This document shows, piece by piece, positions 1-8,429 of a DNA stretch of 64,000 nt; the first letter of the stretch is position 1; every line of letters begins with the position of its first letter. The notes under the pieces were generated by a model that was given only the letters and a program-made list of their open reading frames with translations, was not told the DNA's origin and made no database searches. The stretch is from Chryseobacterium populi (lineage in GTDB: Bacteria; Bacteroidota; Bacteroidia; Flavobacteriales; Weeksellaceae): NCBI RefSeq assembly GCF_000282115.1, contig NZ_AKJY01000027.1, positions 1 through 64,000 of the forward strand, in the 5' to 3' direction. Made by a program: the position numbers and the translations under genes.

Positions 1-57
1 ATTCTTGAGGTAAAAACAGGTAAAGAAGTTATTTCTAAAAAGCTTATTAAGGAATAA
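1..57 (+). CDS. 3' end of an unidentified CDS (truncated by window start)
   Basis: An open frame from base 1 reads ILEVKTGKEVISKKLIKE and ends in TAA at 55-57, followed 23 bases later by a strong intrinsic terminator. This is the C-terminus of a gene that begins before the window. Eighteen lysine-rich residues are too few to name a family. The terminator placement supports a real gene end. Confidence 0.6.
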   Translation: MLEVKTGKEVISKKLIKE

Positions 58-80
58 TCTTTCACATGATGCAATCTTTA

Positions 81-115
81 CAAAATACTAACAAGCGTTA
101 GTATTTTGTTTTTTT
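81..115 (+). terminator. Intrinsic terminator of the gene ending at 57
   Basis: A perfect 12-bp inverted repeat (81-92 with 97-108, 4-nt loop AAGC) is followed by seven T residues. It separates the truncated upstream gene from the E1 gene. Confidence 0.85.
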
Positions 116-118
116 ATG

Positions 119-126
119 TATCTTTG
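119..126 (+). promoter_or_regulatory. -7 box TATCTTTG of the E1 gene
   Basis: Matches TAnnTTTG. It ends only 6 nt before the ATG at 133, so the transcript probably starts at or within a few bases of the start codon (leaderless or nearly so). Confidence 0.65.
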
Positions 127-132
127 CTTTCT

Positions 133-2205
133 ATGGAAAATACACTTCACGAAAAAGTTTCTCAGGATATTTTACTTAAGGCTTACAACCATATGATGTT
201 GGCAAAAGCAATGGCAGACATCTATGAAGAGAACAGAAATGTTTGTAAATATGTTCATAGTACATCAAGAGGCCACGAAGCCATACAGCTGGCTACCGCC
301 TATCAGTTAAAAAAAGAAGACTGGGTTTCACCTTATTACCGGGATGAAAGTATTCTGCTGGGAATCGGGTTTGAACCTTATCAACTGATGCTACAGCTGC
401 TGGCAAAAGCTGACGATCCTTTTTCAGGAGGTAGATCTTATTATTCTCACCCTTCGAGCAGAGATGAAAATAAGCCAAAAATTATTCATCAGAGTTCAGC
501 GACAGGAATGCAGACCATTCCGACTGCAGGAATTGCACAGGGTATAAAATATATTCAGGACTTTAATTTACAGCAATTTGAAAACAATCCGGTTGTCATT
601 TGCAGTCTTGGAGATAATTCTATGACAGAAGGTGAAGTGAGTGAAGCACTTCAGTTTTCAGCTTTACACCAACTTCCAATTATTTTCCTTGTACAGGATA
701 ATGAATGGGGTATTTCCGTGACCAAAGAAGAAGCCAGAACTTGTGATGCCTACGATTTTGTAGCCGGATTTACAGGCTTGAGCAGAATGAGAGTAGACGG
801 AACGGATTTCGCTGAAAGTTTTGAAGTGATGAAAAAAGCTGTAGATTTCGTACGAACTGAAAGAAAACCATTAGTAGTATGTGCAAAAACAGTTTTGATC
901 GGTCACCATACTTCAGGAGTAAGAAGAGAATTCTATAGAGATGAAGAGGATTTAACGAAACACAGAGCGAAAGATCCGGGAGAAATCCTTAGGAATCAGC
1001 TTCTTGAATCCGGAGTTGATGAAGAACTATTAAAACAGATCACGAAAAAAGCCCGCTTAGAAACTGAAGAAGCTTTTGAAAGAGCTAAAAATGCAGAAGA
1101 TCCGAAACCGGAAACTGTGATGCAACATATTTTTGCTCCTACCCCGATTATTGAGGAAACAGGAACACGTGAACCTGCAGGCGGAGAAAAAATCGTAATG
1201 GTAGACGCTGCCATCCATGCCATCCAGGAATTGATGTGGAAACATCCCGAGGCTTTACTTTATGGACAGGATGTCGGGGAAAGAATCGGTGGGGTTTTCC
1301 GTGAAACGGTAACTTTAGGTAAAAAATTCGGCAGCAAAAGAGTTTTCAATACCGCAATTCAGGAAGCTTATATTATTGGTTCCACAACAGGGATGAGTGC
1401 CGTTGGCTTGAAACCCATTGTAGAAGTACAGTTTGCAGATTATATCTATCCGGGAATCAACCAGCTGATCACGGAAATTTCAAAATCAAGCTATTTAAGC
1501 CAGGGAAAATTCCCTGTAAGTAATATTATCCGTGTTCCGATCGGAGCTTACGGAGGCGGAGGCCCTTATCACAGTGGCAGTGTGGAAAGTATTTTAGCGA
1601 ATATTAAAGGGATTAAAATAGCTTATCCAAGTAACGCCGCAGATTTTAAAGGCTTATTAAAAGCCGCTTATTACGACCCGAATCCGGTAATTATGCTTGA
1701 ACACAAAGGCCTTTACTGGAGCAAAGTTCCAGGAACCGAAGACGCAAAAACCATAGAACCGGCAGAAGATTATATTTTACCTTTCGGGAAAGGAAAAGTG
1801 ATCATTGAAGCTGATAAAAATGAAACTGAAAAAGGAAGGACCTTATTGGTGGTAACTTACGGAATGGGTGTTTACTGGGCTAAAGAAGCTGCAAAAAGCT
1901 TTAACGGAAGAGTTGAAGTAATAGATTTGAGAACCCTGATCCCTCTCGATGAAGAGCTGGTTTTCGAAAGAGTGAAAGCTCACGGGAAATGTATCGTTCT
2001 GACAGAAGAGCAGCTTAATAATTCATTTGCAGAAGCTTTTGCACACAGAATCTCCAAAAACTGTTTCAGATATCTTGAAGCCCCGGTAGAAACAATAGGG
2101 TCTTTGGATGTTCCGGCTGTTCCTATCAATCTGGTACTGGAAAAAGAAATGCTTCCAAATGCCGAGAAACTCAGTGAAAAAATTGATGAGCTATTAAAAC
2201 ATTAA
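133..2205 (+). CDS. Fused alpha/beta E1 subunit of a branched-chain 2-oxoacid dehydrogenase (TPP-dependent)
   Basis: This 690-residue protein fuses the E1-alpha and E1-beta chains of a thiamine-diphosphate 2-oxoacid dehydrogenase, the enzyme that decarboxylates branched-chain 2-oxoacids and acylates the E2 lipoyl domain. The alpha half carries the TPP/Mg motif GDNS (about 160-163) paired with DNEWG (about 189-193). The beta half starts near residue 350 (EKIVMVDAAIHAIQELM) and contains the expected GQDVGE, AIQEAYIIG and YGGGGPYHS stretches. The ATG at 133 is chosen over an in-frame ATG at 106 because the -7 box at 119-126 lies between them and MENTLHEKV begins like the family. No E2 or E3 gene is adjacent, so the complex partners must be encoded elsewhere. 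Branched-chain rather than pyruvate specificity is inferred from the fused architecture common in Bacteroidota. Confidence 0.9.
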   Translation: MENTLHEKVSQDILLKAYNHMMLAKAMADIYEENRNVCKYVHSTSRGHEAIQLATAYQLKKEDWVSPYYRDESILLGIGFEPYQLMLQLLAKADDPFSGGRSYYSHPSSRDENKPKIIHQSSATGMQTIPTAGIAQGIKYIQDFNLQQFENNPVVICSLGDNSMTEGEVSEALQFSALHQLPIIFLVQDNEWGISVTKEEARTCDAYDFVAGFTGLSRMRVDGTDFAESFEVMKKAVDFVRTERKPLVVCAKTVLIGHHTSGVRREFYRDEEDLTKHRAKDPGEILRNQLLESGVDEELLKQITKKARLETEEAFERAKNAEDPKPETVMQHIFAPTPIIEETGTREPAGGEKIVMVDAAIHAIQELMWKHPEALLYGQDVGERIGGVFRETVTLGKKFGSKRVFNTAIQEAYIIGSTTGMSAVGLKPIVEVQFADYIYPGINQLITEISKSSYLSQGKFPVSNIIRVPIGAYGGGGPYHSGSVESILANIKGIKIAYPSNAADFKGLLKAAYYDPNPVIMLEHKGLYWSKVPGTEDAKTIEPAEDYILPFGKGKVIIEADKNETEKGRTLLVVTYGMGVYWAKEAAKSFNGRVEVIDLRTLIPLDEELVFERVKAHGKCIVLTEEQLNNSFAEAFAHRISKNCFRYLEAPVETIGSLDVPAVPINLVLEKEMLPNAEKLSEKIDELLKH

Positions 2206-2220
2206 TTCAGATAAAACTTT

Positions 2221-2252
2221 AAACCTCTAAAATAATTTTAGAGGTTTTTTTT
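2221..2252 (+). terminator. Intrinsic terminator of the E1 gene
   Basis: A 12-bp perfect stem (2221-2232 with 2236-2247, loop TAA) runs into a T tract, starting 15 nt after the E1 stop codon. Confidence 0.85.
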
Positions 2253-2303
2253 GTACATTTTTTATTATCTTTAATAAACTTGCACTAAACTTTACATGCA
2301 CTT

Positions 2304-3335
2304 ATGATCACTACAAAATATTTCAATTACAGGCAGGTTCTCAATTTATCCGGCACTCATCTGATCTGGATTTCGATCTGGTGTACATTGATCGCTGCTC
2401 TTTTCTATTTTTTCAACTGGCACTGGATGACCATCCCCTGGGTTCCGGTAGCACTGATCGGTACCGCTGAAGCGTTTTTGGTTGGTTTTAAAAATAATCA
2501 GGCTTATGACAGGCTTTGGGAAGCCAGAAAAATCTGGGGTGGAATTGTAAATTCAAGCCGGTCATTAGCTTCCATGGTGTATGCTTTTAACACTGATAAT
2601 GAAGAAGTAGGCACTTTTGATCTGGAAGACCGGAGAAAAAAAATCGTTTATCGTCATATTGCATGGCTGTATGCTTTTCGTGAACAACTGCTGGTACCTA
2701 CCGAGTGGGAACACATCAGTGCAGAGGAAGAACATTATCATCATATCAACCAAAGAAGGAACAGATTGATCAAAGCGGGGTTTCCGGATTATGGAAGAAC
2801 TCCGATTTTCCTTAATAAATATCTCTCTGAGGAAGAAGCGGATCTGCAATCGGATTATAAAAATTTTGCAACTTATCTTATTTCAAAACAGGCAAAAGAT
2901 ATAAATGAGCTAAAAAATATCAAGGCTATTTCAGACTTCAATCAAATGCAGTTACAGACGTGCCTGAATGAATTTTATGGTTTTCAGGGACAGGCAGAAA
3001 GAATTAAAAAATTTCCGTCACCAAGACAGTTTGCAAGTACTGCGTTTATTTTCAATGTTCTTTTTATCATGTTACTCCCTTTAGGCTTGGTCAATGAATT
3101 TGCAAAACTTGGTGACTGGGGTATCTGGACTTCTATTCCCTTCTGTATCATTATCGGCTGGATTTACATTATCATGGAACTGGTAGGCGATTATTCGGAA
3201 AATCCGTTTGCAGGGCTTATGTTTGATGTTCCGATGCTCTCTATTTGCAGAAACATTGAAATTGATTTATTACAAATAGCCGGAGAAACCGATCTGCCGG
3301 ATCCTATTGTTTCTAAAAATGGGGTATTAATTTAA
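2304..3335 (+). CDS. Bestrophin-family (UPF0187) anion channel
   Basis: This 343-residue integral membrane protein matches the bacterial bestrophin family, pentameric ion channels of the inner membrane. Visible hallmarks are the N-terminal membrane hairpin (WISIWCTLIAALFYFFNW), the family stretch GTAEAFLVGFKNNQAYDRLW followed by EARKIWGGIVNSSR, and a second pair of membrane segments near residues 245-300 ending in MELVGDYSENPFAG. Length fits the family. It sits alone between the E1 terminator and the convergent Lrp gene, so it is probably monocistronic. Ion selectivity (anion or cation) cannot be read from the sequence. Confidence 0.88.
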   Translation: MITTKYFNYRQVLNLSGTHLIWISIWCTLIAALFYFFNWHWMTIPWVPVALIGTAEAFLVGFKNNQAYDRLWEARKIWGGIVNSSRSLASMVYAFNTDNEEVGTFDLEDRRKKIVYRHIAWLYAFREQLLVPTEWEHISAEEEHYHHINQRRNRLIKAGFPDYGRTPIFLNKYLSEEEADLQSDYKNFATYLISKQAKDINELKNIKAISDFNQMQLQTCLNEFYGFQGQAERIKKFPSPRQFASTAFIFNVLFIMLLPLGLVNEFAKLGDWGIWTSIPFCIIIGWIYIIMELVGDYSENPFAGLMFDVPMLSICRNIEIDLLQIAGETDLPDPIVSKNGVLI

Positions 3336-3378
3336 AATACTACAGGGCTTCGGATATAATTAATCTACATTTTCAGTT

Positions 3379-3837
3379 TTATAAAACAATCGACGTTGTA
3401 TTTTTCACCTCAGAGATCATAAAAGAGCTGTGCGTACTGGCTATATGCTGTAAGGTAGTCAGTTTGCTCAACATAAAATTCCGGTAATCTTCCATATCTT
3501 TCACCCCGATTTTTAAAATATAATCGTAATCACCACTTACATGAAAACATTCTGTAACCTCATGGAGATTCATGATCTCACGTTCAAACTGAAGTACATA
3601 CTCTTTTTTATGCTGCGTTAATTTCACATGGCATAAAACAATAAAATCCCTGCTCACTTTATGTTTATCCAACAAGGCAACATATTTTGAAATCACTCCG
3701 GAATTTTCAAGCTTTTTAATTCTTTCATAAACTGCCGTCACAGATAGCCCCAGCTTGTAAGAGAGCTCTTTGGTGGTTTGCTTAGAATCTTCCTGCAAAA
3801 AAAGAAGCAGTTTCTTATCCGTTTCATCAAAGTTCAT
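3379..3837 (-). CDS. Lrp/AsnC-family transcriptional regulator
   Basis: This 152-residue protein has an N-terminal winged helix-turn-helix (about 4-60: DKKLLLFLQEDSKQTTKELS, then LGLSVTAVYERIKKLE) and a C-terminal RAM/AsnC ligand-binding half (YDYILKIGVKDMEDYRNFM). Length and layout are standard for Lrp regulators, which bind amino acids and act on nearby metabolic genes. It is divergent from the Cys/Met PLP enzyme starting at 3992 with a 154-bp shared intergenic region, so regulation of that enzyme by this protein is the natural inference. The ligand is unknown. Confidence 0.92.
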   Translation of the reverse strand: MNFDETDKKLLLFLQEDSKQTTKELSYKLGLSVTAVYERIKKLENSGVISKYVALLDKHKVSRDFIVLCHVKLTQHKKEYVLQFEREIMNLHEVTECFHVSGDYDYILKIGVKDMEDYRNFMLSKLTTLQHIASTHSSFMISEVKNTTSIVL

Positions 3838-3868
3838 AGATATTTTTTTGGTAAAAGCTTACAGCGAT

Positions 3869-3876
3869 CAAATATA
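3869..3876 (-). promoter_or_regulatory. -7 box TATATTTG for the Lrp regulator
   Basis: On the minus strand the box ends 31 nt before the regulator ATG, inside the divergent intergenic region shared with the PLP enzyme gene. Confidence 0.55.
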
Positions 3877-3991
3877 CTAAACTTTTTTTCGGCAATAATA
3901 AATAAAAATAGATTTATATTCTAATATTTCAAAATACCATTGTAATAATTATGGAATTAATTCAAATTTAGCAGAACAAAATCTAAGATTT

Positions 3992-5218
3992 ATGAAAGAC
4001 TTTAATGCAGCCAATGAAATACAGGATTTACAGTATTTCGGTGAATTCGGTGGAGTGAACCCTTCTATTTCAGACAGTTCTACATATACTTTTCTTTCTG
4101 CAAAAACCATGTTTGATACTTTTGAAGGTAATGCAGACGGATGTTATTTATATTCCAGACATTCATCTCCCATGAACCTGTATCTTTCACAGGCCCTGGC
4201 AAAACTGGAAAACACAGAAACAGCCAATGTTACCGCATCGGGAATGGGTGCCATTACTTCTGTTTTGATGCAGGTCTGCAAAAGCGGTGACCACATTATT
4301 TCCAGCAGGACCATTTACGGTGGAACTTATGCATTCCTTAAAAATTTCCTTCCTCCTTTCAACATCAGTACCACTTTCGTGGATATTAATAATTTTGAAT
4401 CTATTGAAAACTCCATACAGCCCAGTACAAAAGTTATTTACTGTGAAAGTGTGAGCAATCCTCTTCTTGAAGTTGCCGATCTAAGAAGGCTTTCAGAGAT
4501 CTGTAAAAAATACAATTTACAGCTGATTGTAGACAATACATTTTCTCCACTTTCCATCTCTCCGAAATTGTTGGGGGCAGATATTGTCATCCACAGTTTA
4601 ACGAAATTCATCAACGGAAGCAGTGATACTGTTGGTGGTGTTTATTGCGGAAGCCAGGAATTCATTAATGATACCAAAAATGTCAATACCGGAGCGTGTA
4701 TGTTGCTTGGACCTACGATGGATAGTATGCGTTCGGCAAGTATTCTGAAAAATCTGAGAACACTTCACATCCGAATCAAACAGCATAGTCATAATGCCAT
4801 GTACCTGGCTCAGAAATTTGAGGAAGACGGATTACGCGTGGTCTATCCCGGATTAAAATCCCACAGAAACCACGAATTAATGAAAAGCATGATGCATGAA
4901 GAATATGGGTTTGGCGGATTATTGACTTTAGATGCCGGAACGACAGAAAAGGCTAATGAATTAATGGAAATGATGCAGCAGGAAAACCTCGGATATCTGG
5001 CAGTAAGCTTAGGATTTTACAAAACTTTATTCTCGTGTTCCGGAAGCTCAACTTCTTCGGAGATTCCGGAAGAAGAGCGGGCTGCAATGGGAATTTCTGA
5101 CGGACTGATCAGATTTTCAATAGGCCTTGACCACGACATCGAAAGGACCTATCAAAAAATGAAAGAATGCATGGAAAAAGTCGGCGTTCTTAACCATGAA
5201 AGCATATCTATATCCTAA
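3992..5218 (+). CDS. Cys/Met-metabolism PLP-dependent enzyme (methionine gamma-lyase or O-acetylhomoserine sulfhydrylase type)
   Basis: This 408-residue fold-type I enzyme belongs to the Cys/Met metabolism PLP family. The PLP lysine is K205 in HSLTKFINGSSD, the pyridine-nitrogen aspartate is D181 in VDNTFSPL, and YSR (54-56) is the usual phosphate-contacting loop of the neighbouring subunit. ASGMGAI (82-88) is the conserved glycine-rich turn. The family covers methionine gamma-lyase, cystathionine gamma-synthase/lyase and O-acetylhomoserine sulfhydrylase, and these cannot be separated by motif alone. The divergent Lrp-type regulator favours a degradative, amino-acid-induced enzyme such as methionine gamma-lyase, but that is inference. 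Confidence 0.85.
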   Translation: MKDFNAANEIQDLQYFGEFGGVNPSISDSSTYTFLSAKTMFDTFEGNADGCYLYSRHSSPMNLYLSQALAKLENTETANVTASGMGAITSVLMQVCKSGDHIISSRTIYGGTYAFLKNFLPPFNISTTFVDINNFESIENSIQPSTKVIYCESVSNPLLEVADLRRLSEICKKYNLQLIVDNTFSPLSISPKLLGADIVIHSLTKFINGSSDTVGGVYCGSQEFINDTKNVNTGACMLLGPTMDSMRSASILKNLRTLHIRIKQHSHNAMYLAQKFEEDGLRVVYPGLKSHRNHELMKSMMHEEYGFGGLLTLDAGTTEKANELMEMMQQENLGYLAVSLGFYKTLFSCSGSSTSSEIPEEERAAMGISDGLIRFSIGLDHDIERTYQKMKECMEKVGVLNHESISIS

Positions 5219-5235
5219 TTTTTATCATTGTTTAT

Positions 5236-5269
5236 AAATGCTGTTGAAATTTCGACAGCATTTATTTTT
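5236..5269 (+). terminator. Intrinsic terminator of the Cys/Met PLP enzyme gene
   Basis: Stem of about 12 bp with one T-G pair (5236-5248 with 5251-5263) starting 17 nt after the stop, followed by a T-rich tract. Confidence 0.75.
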
Positions 5270-5356
5270 ATCCCTAAGAATCCTGAAGGAATTAATTTTA
5301 ATCAAGCAAACTTAATATTCTTAACCGCTTAACCGGCCTTAATGGTTTAAAAAAGA

Positions 5357-6361
5357 TTATTTTTTATGAAAATGCTTCGGAAATGCATCTTCCGCTTTCA
5401 TCCTGAAGACATTCAGCAAAATCCATGATTTTAAAAAACCGTAACCGTACGAAAACATCTGAATATAAGTGGAAATCACCGCCATTGCTGCAATACTTAT
5501 ATTTTTAGTCACGATTAGCGCATGAAAAAGGACCATAAAAGTATACAATCCATACAAAGCCAGGATAATTCCTCTTCCTAAAAAGAAATATTCAATAAAG
5601 CCTAAAATATAACCTAACAGGAATAAAGTCGGGAATGCAAAAGATATCTTTACATAATTCGGATGTCTCTGATTAAGAATTGGCCTTGCACAGCCAAACT
5701 GGAATACCTGTTTTGAAAACTTCCCGAAATCCACTCTTCGTTTATGATAGACTGCAATATCATCAAAAAATGCTGTGGTAAAACCATTTTCCCAAAGCGT
5801 CATTGACAAATCCGAGTCCTCACCTATTCTCATCTCTGAAAATCCGCCCACCTTATCAAAAACAGTCTTTTTCACGCCCATATTAAAACTTCTCGGCTGA
5901 AATTTTGAAACCGTTTTTTTATTCCCTCTGATTCCGCCTGTTGTAAAAACCGAGGTCATGGAATACGAGATCGCTTTTTGCATCAGGTTAAAGCCTTTAT
6001 GGGCCTTGTCCGCACCCCCGAAAGCATCACAGGGAATTTCTGCTATATCTTTTTTAATATTTTCAATATAATCTTTTTCTACAATGACATCACTGTCTAC
6101 AAAAATCAGCCATTCGTTTTCCGCTCTTCCGGCACCGTAATTTCTTGTAAGACCGGGTCCGGAGTTATTTTTTCTGAAATATCTGATGCTCAGGAAGCTT
6201 TCAAAATGATGTATGGTCGGTTTCAGATCAATCAGGGAACCATCATCTACGATAATAATTTCAAAATCTTTATCGGTTTGTTGGGTAAGTGAAGTGAGCA
6301 GTTCGAAAAGCTCATCTTTTCGGTTAAAAATAGCAACGATGATGGAAATTGTAGGCTTCAA
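5357..6361 (-). CDS. Family 2 glycosyltransferase with C-terminal membrane segments
   Basis: This 334-residue protein begins with a GT-A fold of the GT2 type: SIIVAIFNRKDE (6-17), the nucleotide-binding VDDGS (38-42), the metal-binding DxD as DSD (89-91) in WLIFVDSDV, and GEDSDLSMTLWENGF in the acceptor region. Two to three hydrophobic segments follow at roughly 238-310, so it should sit in the inner membrane and transfer sugar from a nucleotide or lipid donor at the cytoplasmic face. The product is unknown and no polysaccharide cluster surrounds it. The best start is TTG at 6361, 14 nt below a -7 box. No in-frame ATG lies between the box and KPTISI. Confidence 0.87.
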   Translation of the reverse strand: MKPTISIIVAIFNRKDELFELLTSLTQQTDKDFEIIIVDDGSLIDLKPTIHHFESFLSIRYFRKNNSGPGLTRNYGAGRAENEWLIFVDSDVIVEKDYIENIKKDIAEIPCDAFGGADKAHKGFNLMQKAISYSMTSVFTTGGIRGNKKTVSKFQPRSFNMGVKKTVFDKVGGFSEMRIGEDSDLSMTLWENGFTTAFFDDIAVYHKRRVDFGKFSKQVFQFGCARPILNQRHPNYVKISFAFPTLFLLGYILGFIEYFFLGRGIILALYGLYTFMVLFHALIVTKNISIAAMAVISTYIQMFSYGYGFLKSWILLNVFRMKAEDAFPKHFHKK

Positions 6362-6375
6362 ATCTGAAAATTTTT

Positions 6376-6383
6376 CAAAATTA
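6376..6383 (-). promoter_or_regulatory. -7 box TAATTTTG for the GT2 gene
   Basis: Minus-strand match to TAnnTTTG, 14 nt upstream of the proposed TTG start at 6361. It supports the non-ATG start. Confidence 0.5.
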
Positions 6384-6505
6384 CTTATTCACGAAAGAAT
6401 GCGCAAACAAGTAGGCAAAAATATAAAACGAAAAATCTTCATATAATATTTTTTCTACAACCAAAATAACTTAACTATTAATTCAAAAATTAACAAACTC
6501 ATTTA

Positions 6506-7264
6506 TTATTCAAAAGGTTTCAATTCCAGAGGATTGTTAAACATCTTTTTCTTTTTATCAAATATCTCTTGTGTTTGTTTTCTCATTCCCTCGTCCAGAT
6601 CCGGAAAACCAGCAATTGTAAACTCCATATTATACCGGGCAGTTAAATAATTTTTTTTACTCATTAATTTATAACTCGAAAGGTTATATTTAAAAGTCTC
6701 AGAGTTTTTCTCAACTTTTGTAGCTATAAAATGGTAATCATCTCGTGTATCGTATAATTCAAAGATCAATCCTGGTAAGCCATTAAATTTATAAGGTCCT
6801 AAAGACTGAGGATATTCCTTAGAAAAATAAGCAATCCACCTTCTTCCGTATTTGTTGGTTGCTGCCATTTGACATTTTATTCCATTAATCATTTTTGTTT
6901 CTCCGTAAAGAACCCATTTTAATGATTCAGATTCTTCGTATCTTATTTTAGAATCTATTGCAATGGTGAAAACTGTTGTTTTATTATTTATTTTAATCAC
7001 TCTTTCATTAAAAATGATATTGTTTGATTTAGAGTCAATTCCATCCTTAGATTTGTATTTTCCTGAATCAAAAAGATACAAATTATCAATACCAAAATAA
7101 AAATCTTGGGAGTTTCCAATCAAAATAAAATTTTTGTTTTTTTTTAAACTATCTCCTAATTTAAGATTTGCGTTATATGTTATTTGTATTGTAGGCTTTA
7201 TTTCAATTTTTTGAGCCATTCCCATTAAAAATGAGAAAATCAAGAGGTAAAAGCATTTTTTCAT
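6506..7264 (-). CDS. GLPGLI family secreted protein (second of a pair)
   Basis: This 252-residue protein of unknown function belongs to the GLPGLI family, named for the motif seen here near residue 162 in KFNGLPGLIFELYD. A signal peptide (MKKCFYLLIFSFLMGMAQ) predicts export. The ATG at 7264 is preferred because an upstream TTG at 7276 would put a charged extension before the signal peptide. The start lies 4 nt after the stop of the upstream GLPGLI gene, so the two are cotranscribed. From CQMAATNKYGRRW to TRDDYHF it is almost identical to its partner, while the flanks are much more diverged. Both proteins end NNPLELKPFE. Confidence 0.88.
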   Translation of the reverse strand: MKKCFYLLIFSFLMGMAQKIEIKPTIQITYNANLKLGDSLKKNKNFILIGNSQDFYFGIDNLYLFDSGKYKSKDGIDSKSNNIIFNERVIKINNKTTVFTIAIDSKIRYEESESLKWVLYGETKMINGIKCQMAATNKYGRRWIAYFSKEYPQSLGPYKFNGLPGLIFELYDTRDDYHFIATKVEKNSETFKYNLSSYKLMSKKNYLTARYNMEFTIAGFPDLDEGMRKQTQEIFDKKKKMFNNPLELKPFE

Positions 7265-7268
7265 ATCT

Positions 7269-8027
7269 TCATTCAAAAGGCTTTAATTCTAATGGATTAT
7301 TTTCTAATTTTTTTAATTTCTCTAGTAAACCCTGAAAATACATACTGTCTTGCCCTTCCATTCCAGGAAATCTTGCCATTGTAAATTCCAAATTATATTT
7401 AGCTTTTAAATATTTTTCTTTTGGAAAATTTTTAAATTCATTAAGGTTAAAATCAAAATCATCATTATACTTTCCCACTTTAGTAAGTGTAAAGTGATAA
7501 TCATCTCTTGTATCATATAATTCAAAGATCAATCCCGGTAAACCTGTAAATTTATATGGACCAAGAGATTGAGGATATTCCTTAGAAAAATAAGCTATCC
7601 ACCTCCTTCCATATTTATTGGTTGCTGCCATTTGACAATTCACACCATTAATTATTTTAGTCTCTCCATATAGAACCCATTTTAAATCAGTTTTTTCCTG
7701 ATATCTTATTTTTGTATCTGCTAAAGAAATAAAAATATTTGTCAATCCATCTTTTCGTATCAATCTTTCCTGAAAATAATCGCTTATTGCTCTTGTGTCA
7801 ATCCCTTTTGGAGTATATTGCCCTGTATCATTCAAATAATTCTGCCCTGCAGCAAAATAATAGTCTTGAGAATTTCCAATTAAAACAAATTTTTGATCAT
7901 GTCTGTTCTTTTCTCCTAGCTTTATTGAAGCATCATAATTAACAACAATAGAAGTCTCTATATTTATTTTTTGTCCAAAAAACTTTAAACAAAACATAAT
8001 TAAAAATAAAATTAATCTTTTCTTCAT
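7269..8027 (-). CDS. GLPGLI family secreted protein (first of a pair)
   Basis: This 252-residue protein has a signal peptide (MKKRLILFLIMFCLKFFG, cleavage near residue 19) and the GLPGLI motif at 162-167. The family is abundant in Flavobacteriia and has no assigned biochemical role. The conserved core (about 131-179) includes YFSKEYPQSLGPYKF and FELYDTRDDYHF. It lies 38 nt downstream of a small secreted Cys-containing peptide gene, with a GC-rich hairpin between them, and directly upstream of its paralogue. The trio is most likely one transcription unit led by the peptide gene. Confidence 0.88.
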   Translation of the reverse strand: MKKRLILFLIMFCLKFFGQKINIETSIVVNYDASIKLGEKNRHDQKFVLIGNSQDYYFAAGQNYLNDTGQYTPKGIDTRAISDYFQERLIRKDGLTNIFISLADTKIRYQEKTDLKWVLYGETKIINGVNCQMAATNKYGRRWIAYFSKEYPQSLGPYKFTGLPGLIFELYDTRDDYHFTLTKVGKYNDDFDFNLNEFKNFPKEKYLKAKYNLEFTMARFPGMEGQDSMYFQGLLEKLKKLENNPLELKPFE

Positions 8028-8038
8028 CTTATTATTAA

Positions 8039-8060
8039 TAGGCGGCGTGCACTCCGCCTA
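8039..8060 (-). promoter_or_regulatory. GC-rich hairpin between the peptide gene and the GLPGLI genes
   Basis: A perfect 7-bp stem TAGGCGG/CCGCCTA (8039-8045 with 8054-8060) with a palindromic GTGCAC in the loop stands out in an AT-rich patch. It begins 5 nt after the peptide stop codon and has no good U tract. It could be a weak or processive terminator, or an RNA stabiliser that sets peptide to GLPGLI expression ratio. Confidence 0.55.
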
Positions 8061-8065
8061 ATGAA

Positions 8066-8275
8066 TTAAGGGTTAATTATTACATCAATCTCATCACCAC
8101 ATTCAACAAGATTTGCGGCTGCAATCCAGTTTTGCATTTGCTGATAAGTATAATTTTCAGGAAATGTAGTATAATGCTTTACACCACATGTAGAAGTCCA
8201 AACCGCTTGAAGGGTTCTCGCAAATGCCATAATGGAAATACCCATCATAGCACAAAATAAAATTTTCTTTTTCAT
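8066..8275 (-). CDS. Small secreted two-cysteine peptide, function unknown
   Basis: The 69-residue product has a clear signal peptide (MKKKILFCAMMGISIMAFA, cut after A19). The predicted mature chain is about 50 residues with exactly two cysteines, C30 and C59, each followed by glycine, plus several aromatic residues. A disulfide in the periplasm or outside the cell is plausible. It is the first gene of a unit with two GLPGLI genes and is divergent from an XRE regulator. No family was recognised. A bacteriocin-like or signalling peptide role is only a hypothesis. Confidence 0.75.
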   Translation of the reverse strand: MKKKILFCAMMGISIMAFARTLQAVWTSTCGVKHYTTFPENYTYQQMQNWIAAANLVECGDEIDVIINP

Positions 8276-8340
8276 TGTTTTGTTTTAATTGTTAATACTC
8301 TTTTTAGTTTTCTAAAAGTATTTCCGGATAACTTTTGCCA

Positions 8341-8348
8341 CAAATCTA
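8341..8348 (-). promoter_or_regulatory. -7 box TAGATTTG for the peptide/GLPGLI unit
   Basis: Minus-strand box 65 nt upstream of the peptide ATG, about 26 nt from the palindrome at 8375-8404, whose position would cover its -33 region. Confidence 0.5.
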
Positions 8349-8374
8349 TATCCCTACCTTTTGAAATACAAATA

Positions 8375-8404
8375 AAAATTATTCGAATTTATTCGCATAA
8401 TTTT
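8375..8404. promoter_or_regulatory. 30-bp near-perfect palindrome, candidate operator of the XRE regulator
   Basis: AAAATTAT (8375-8382) pairs with ATAATTTT (8397-8404), and CGAAT (8384-8388) pairs with ATTCG (8391-8395). Only one position pair (8383/8396) breaks the symmetry. It lies 4 bp above the -7 box of the XRE gene and where the -33 element of the divergent peptide unit would be, so one dimer or tetramer could repress both. Confidence 0.6.
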
Positions 8405-8408
8405 GTTT

Positions 8409-8416
8409 TATATTTG
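8409..8416 (+). promoter_or_regulatory. -7 box TATATTTG for the XRE regulator
   Basis: Ends 13 nt before the ATG at 8430 and begins 4 bp after the palindrome at 8375-8404. Confidence 0.65.
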
Positions 8417-8429
8417 TAAAAAAATTTCT

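Noticed and set aside
106..132. Upstream ATG at 106 as start of the E1 gene
   Set aside because: It overlaps the terminator T tract and lies upstream of the -7 box at 119-126, so it would not be transcribed from that promoter.
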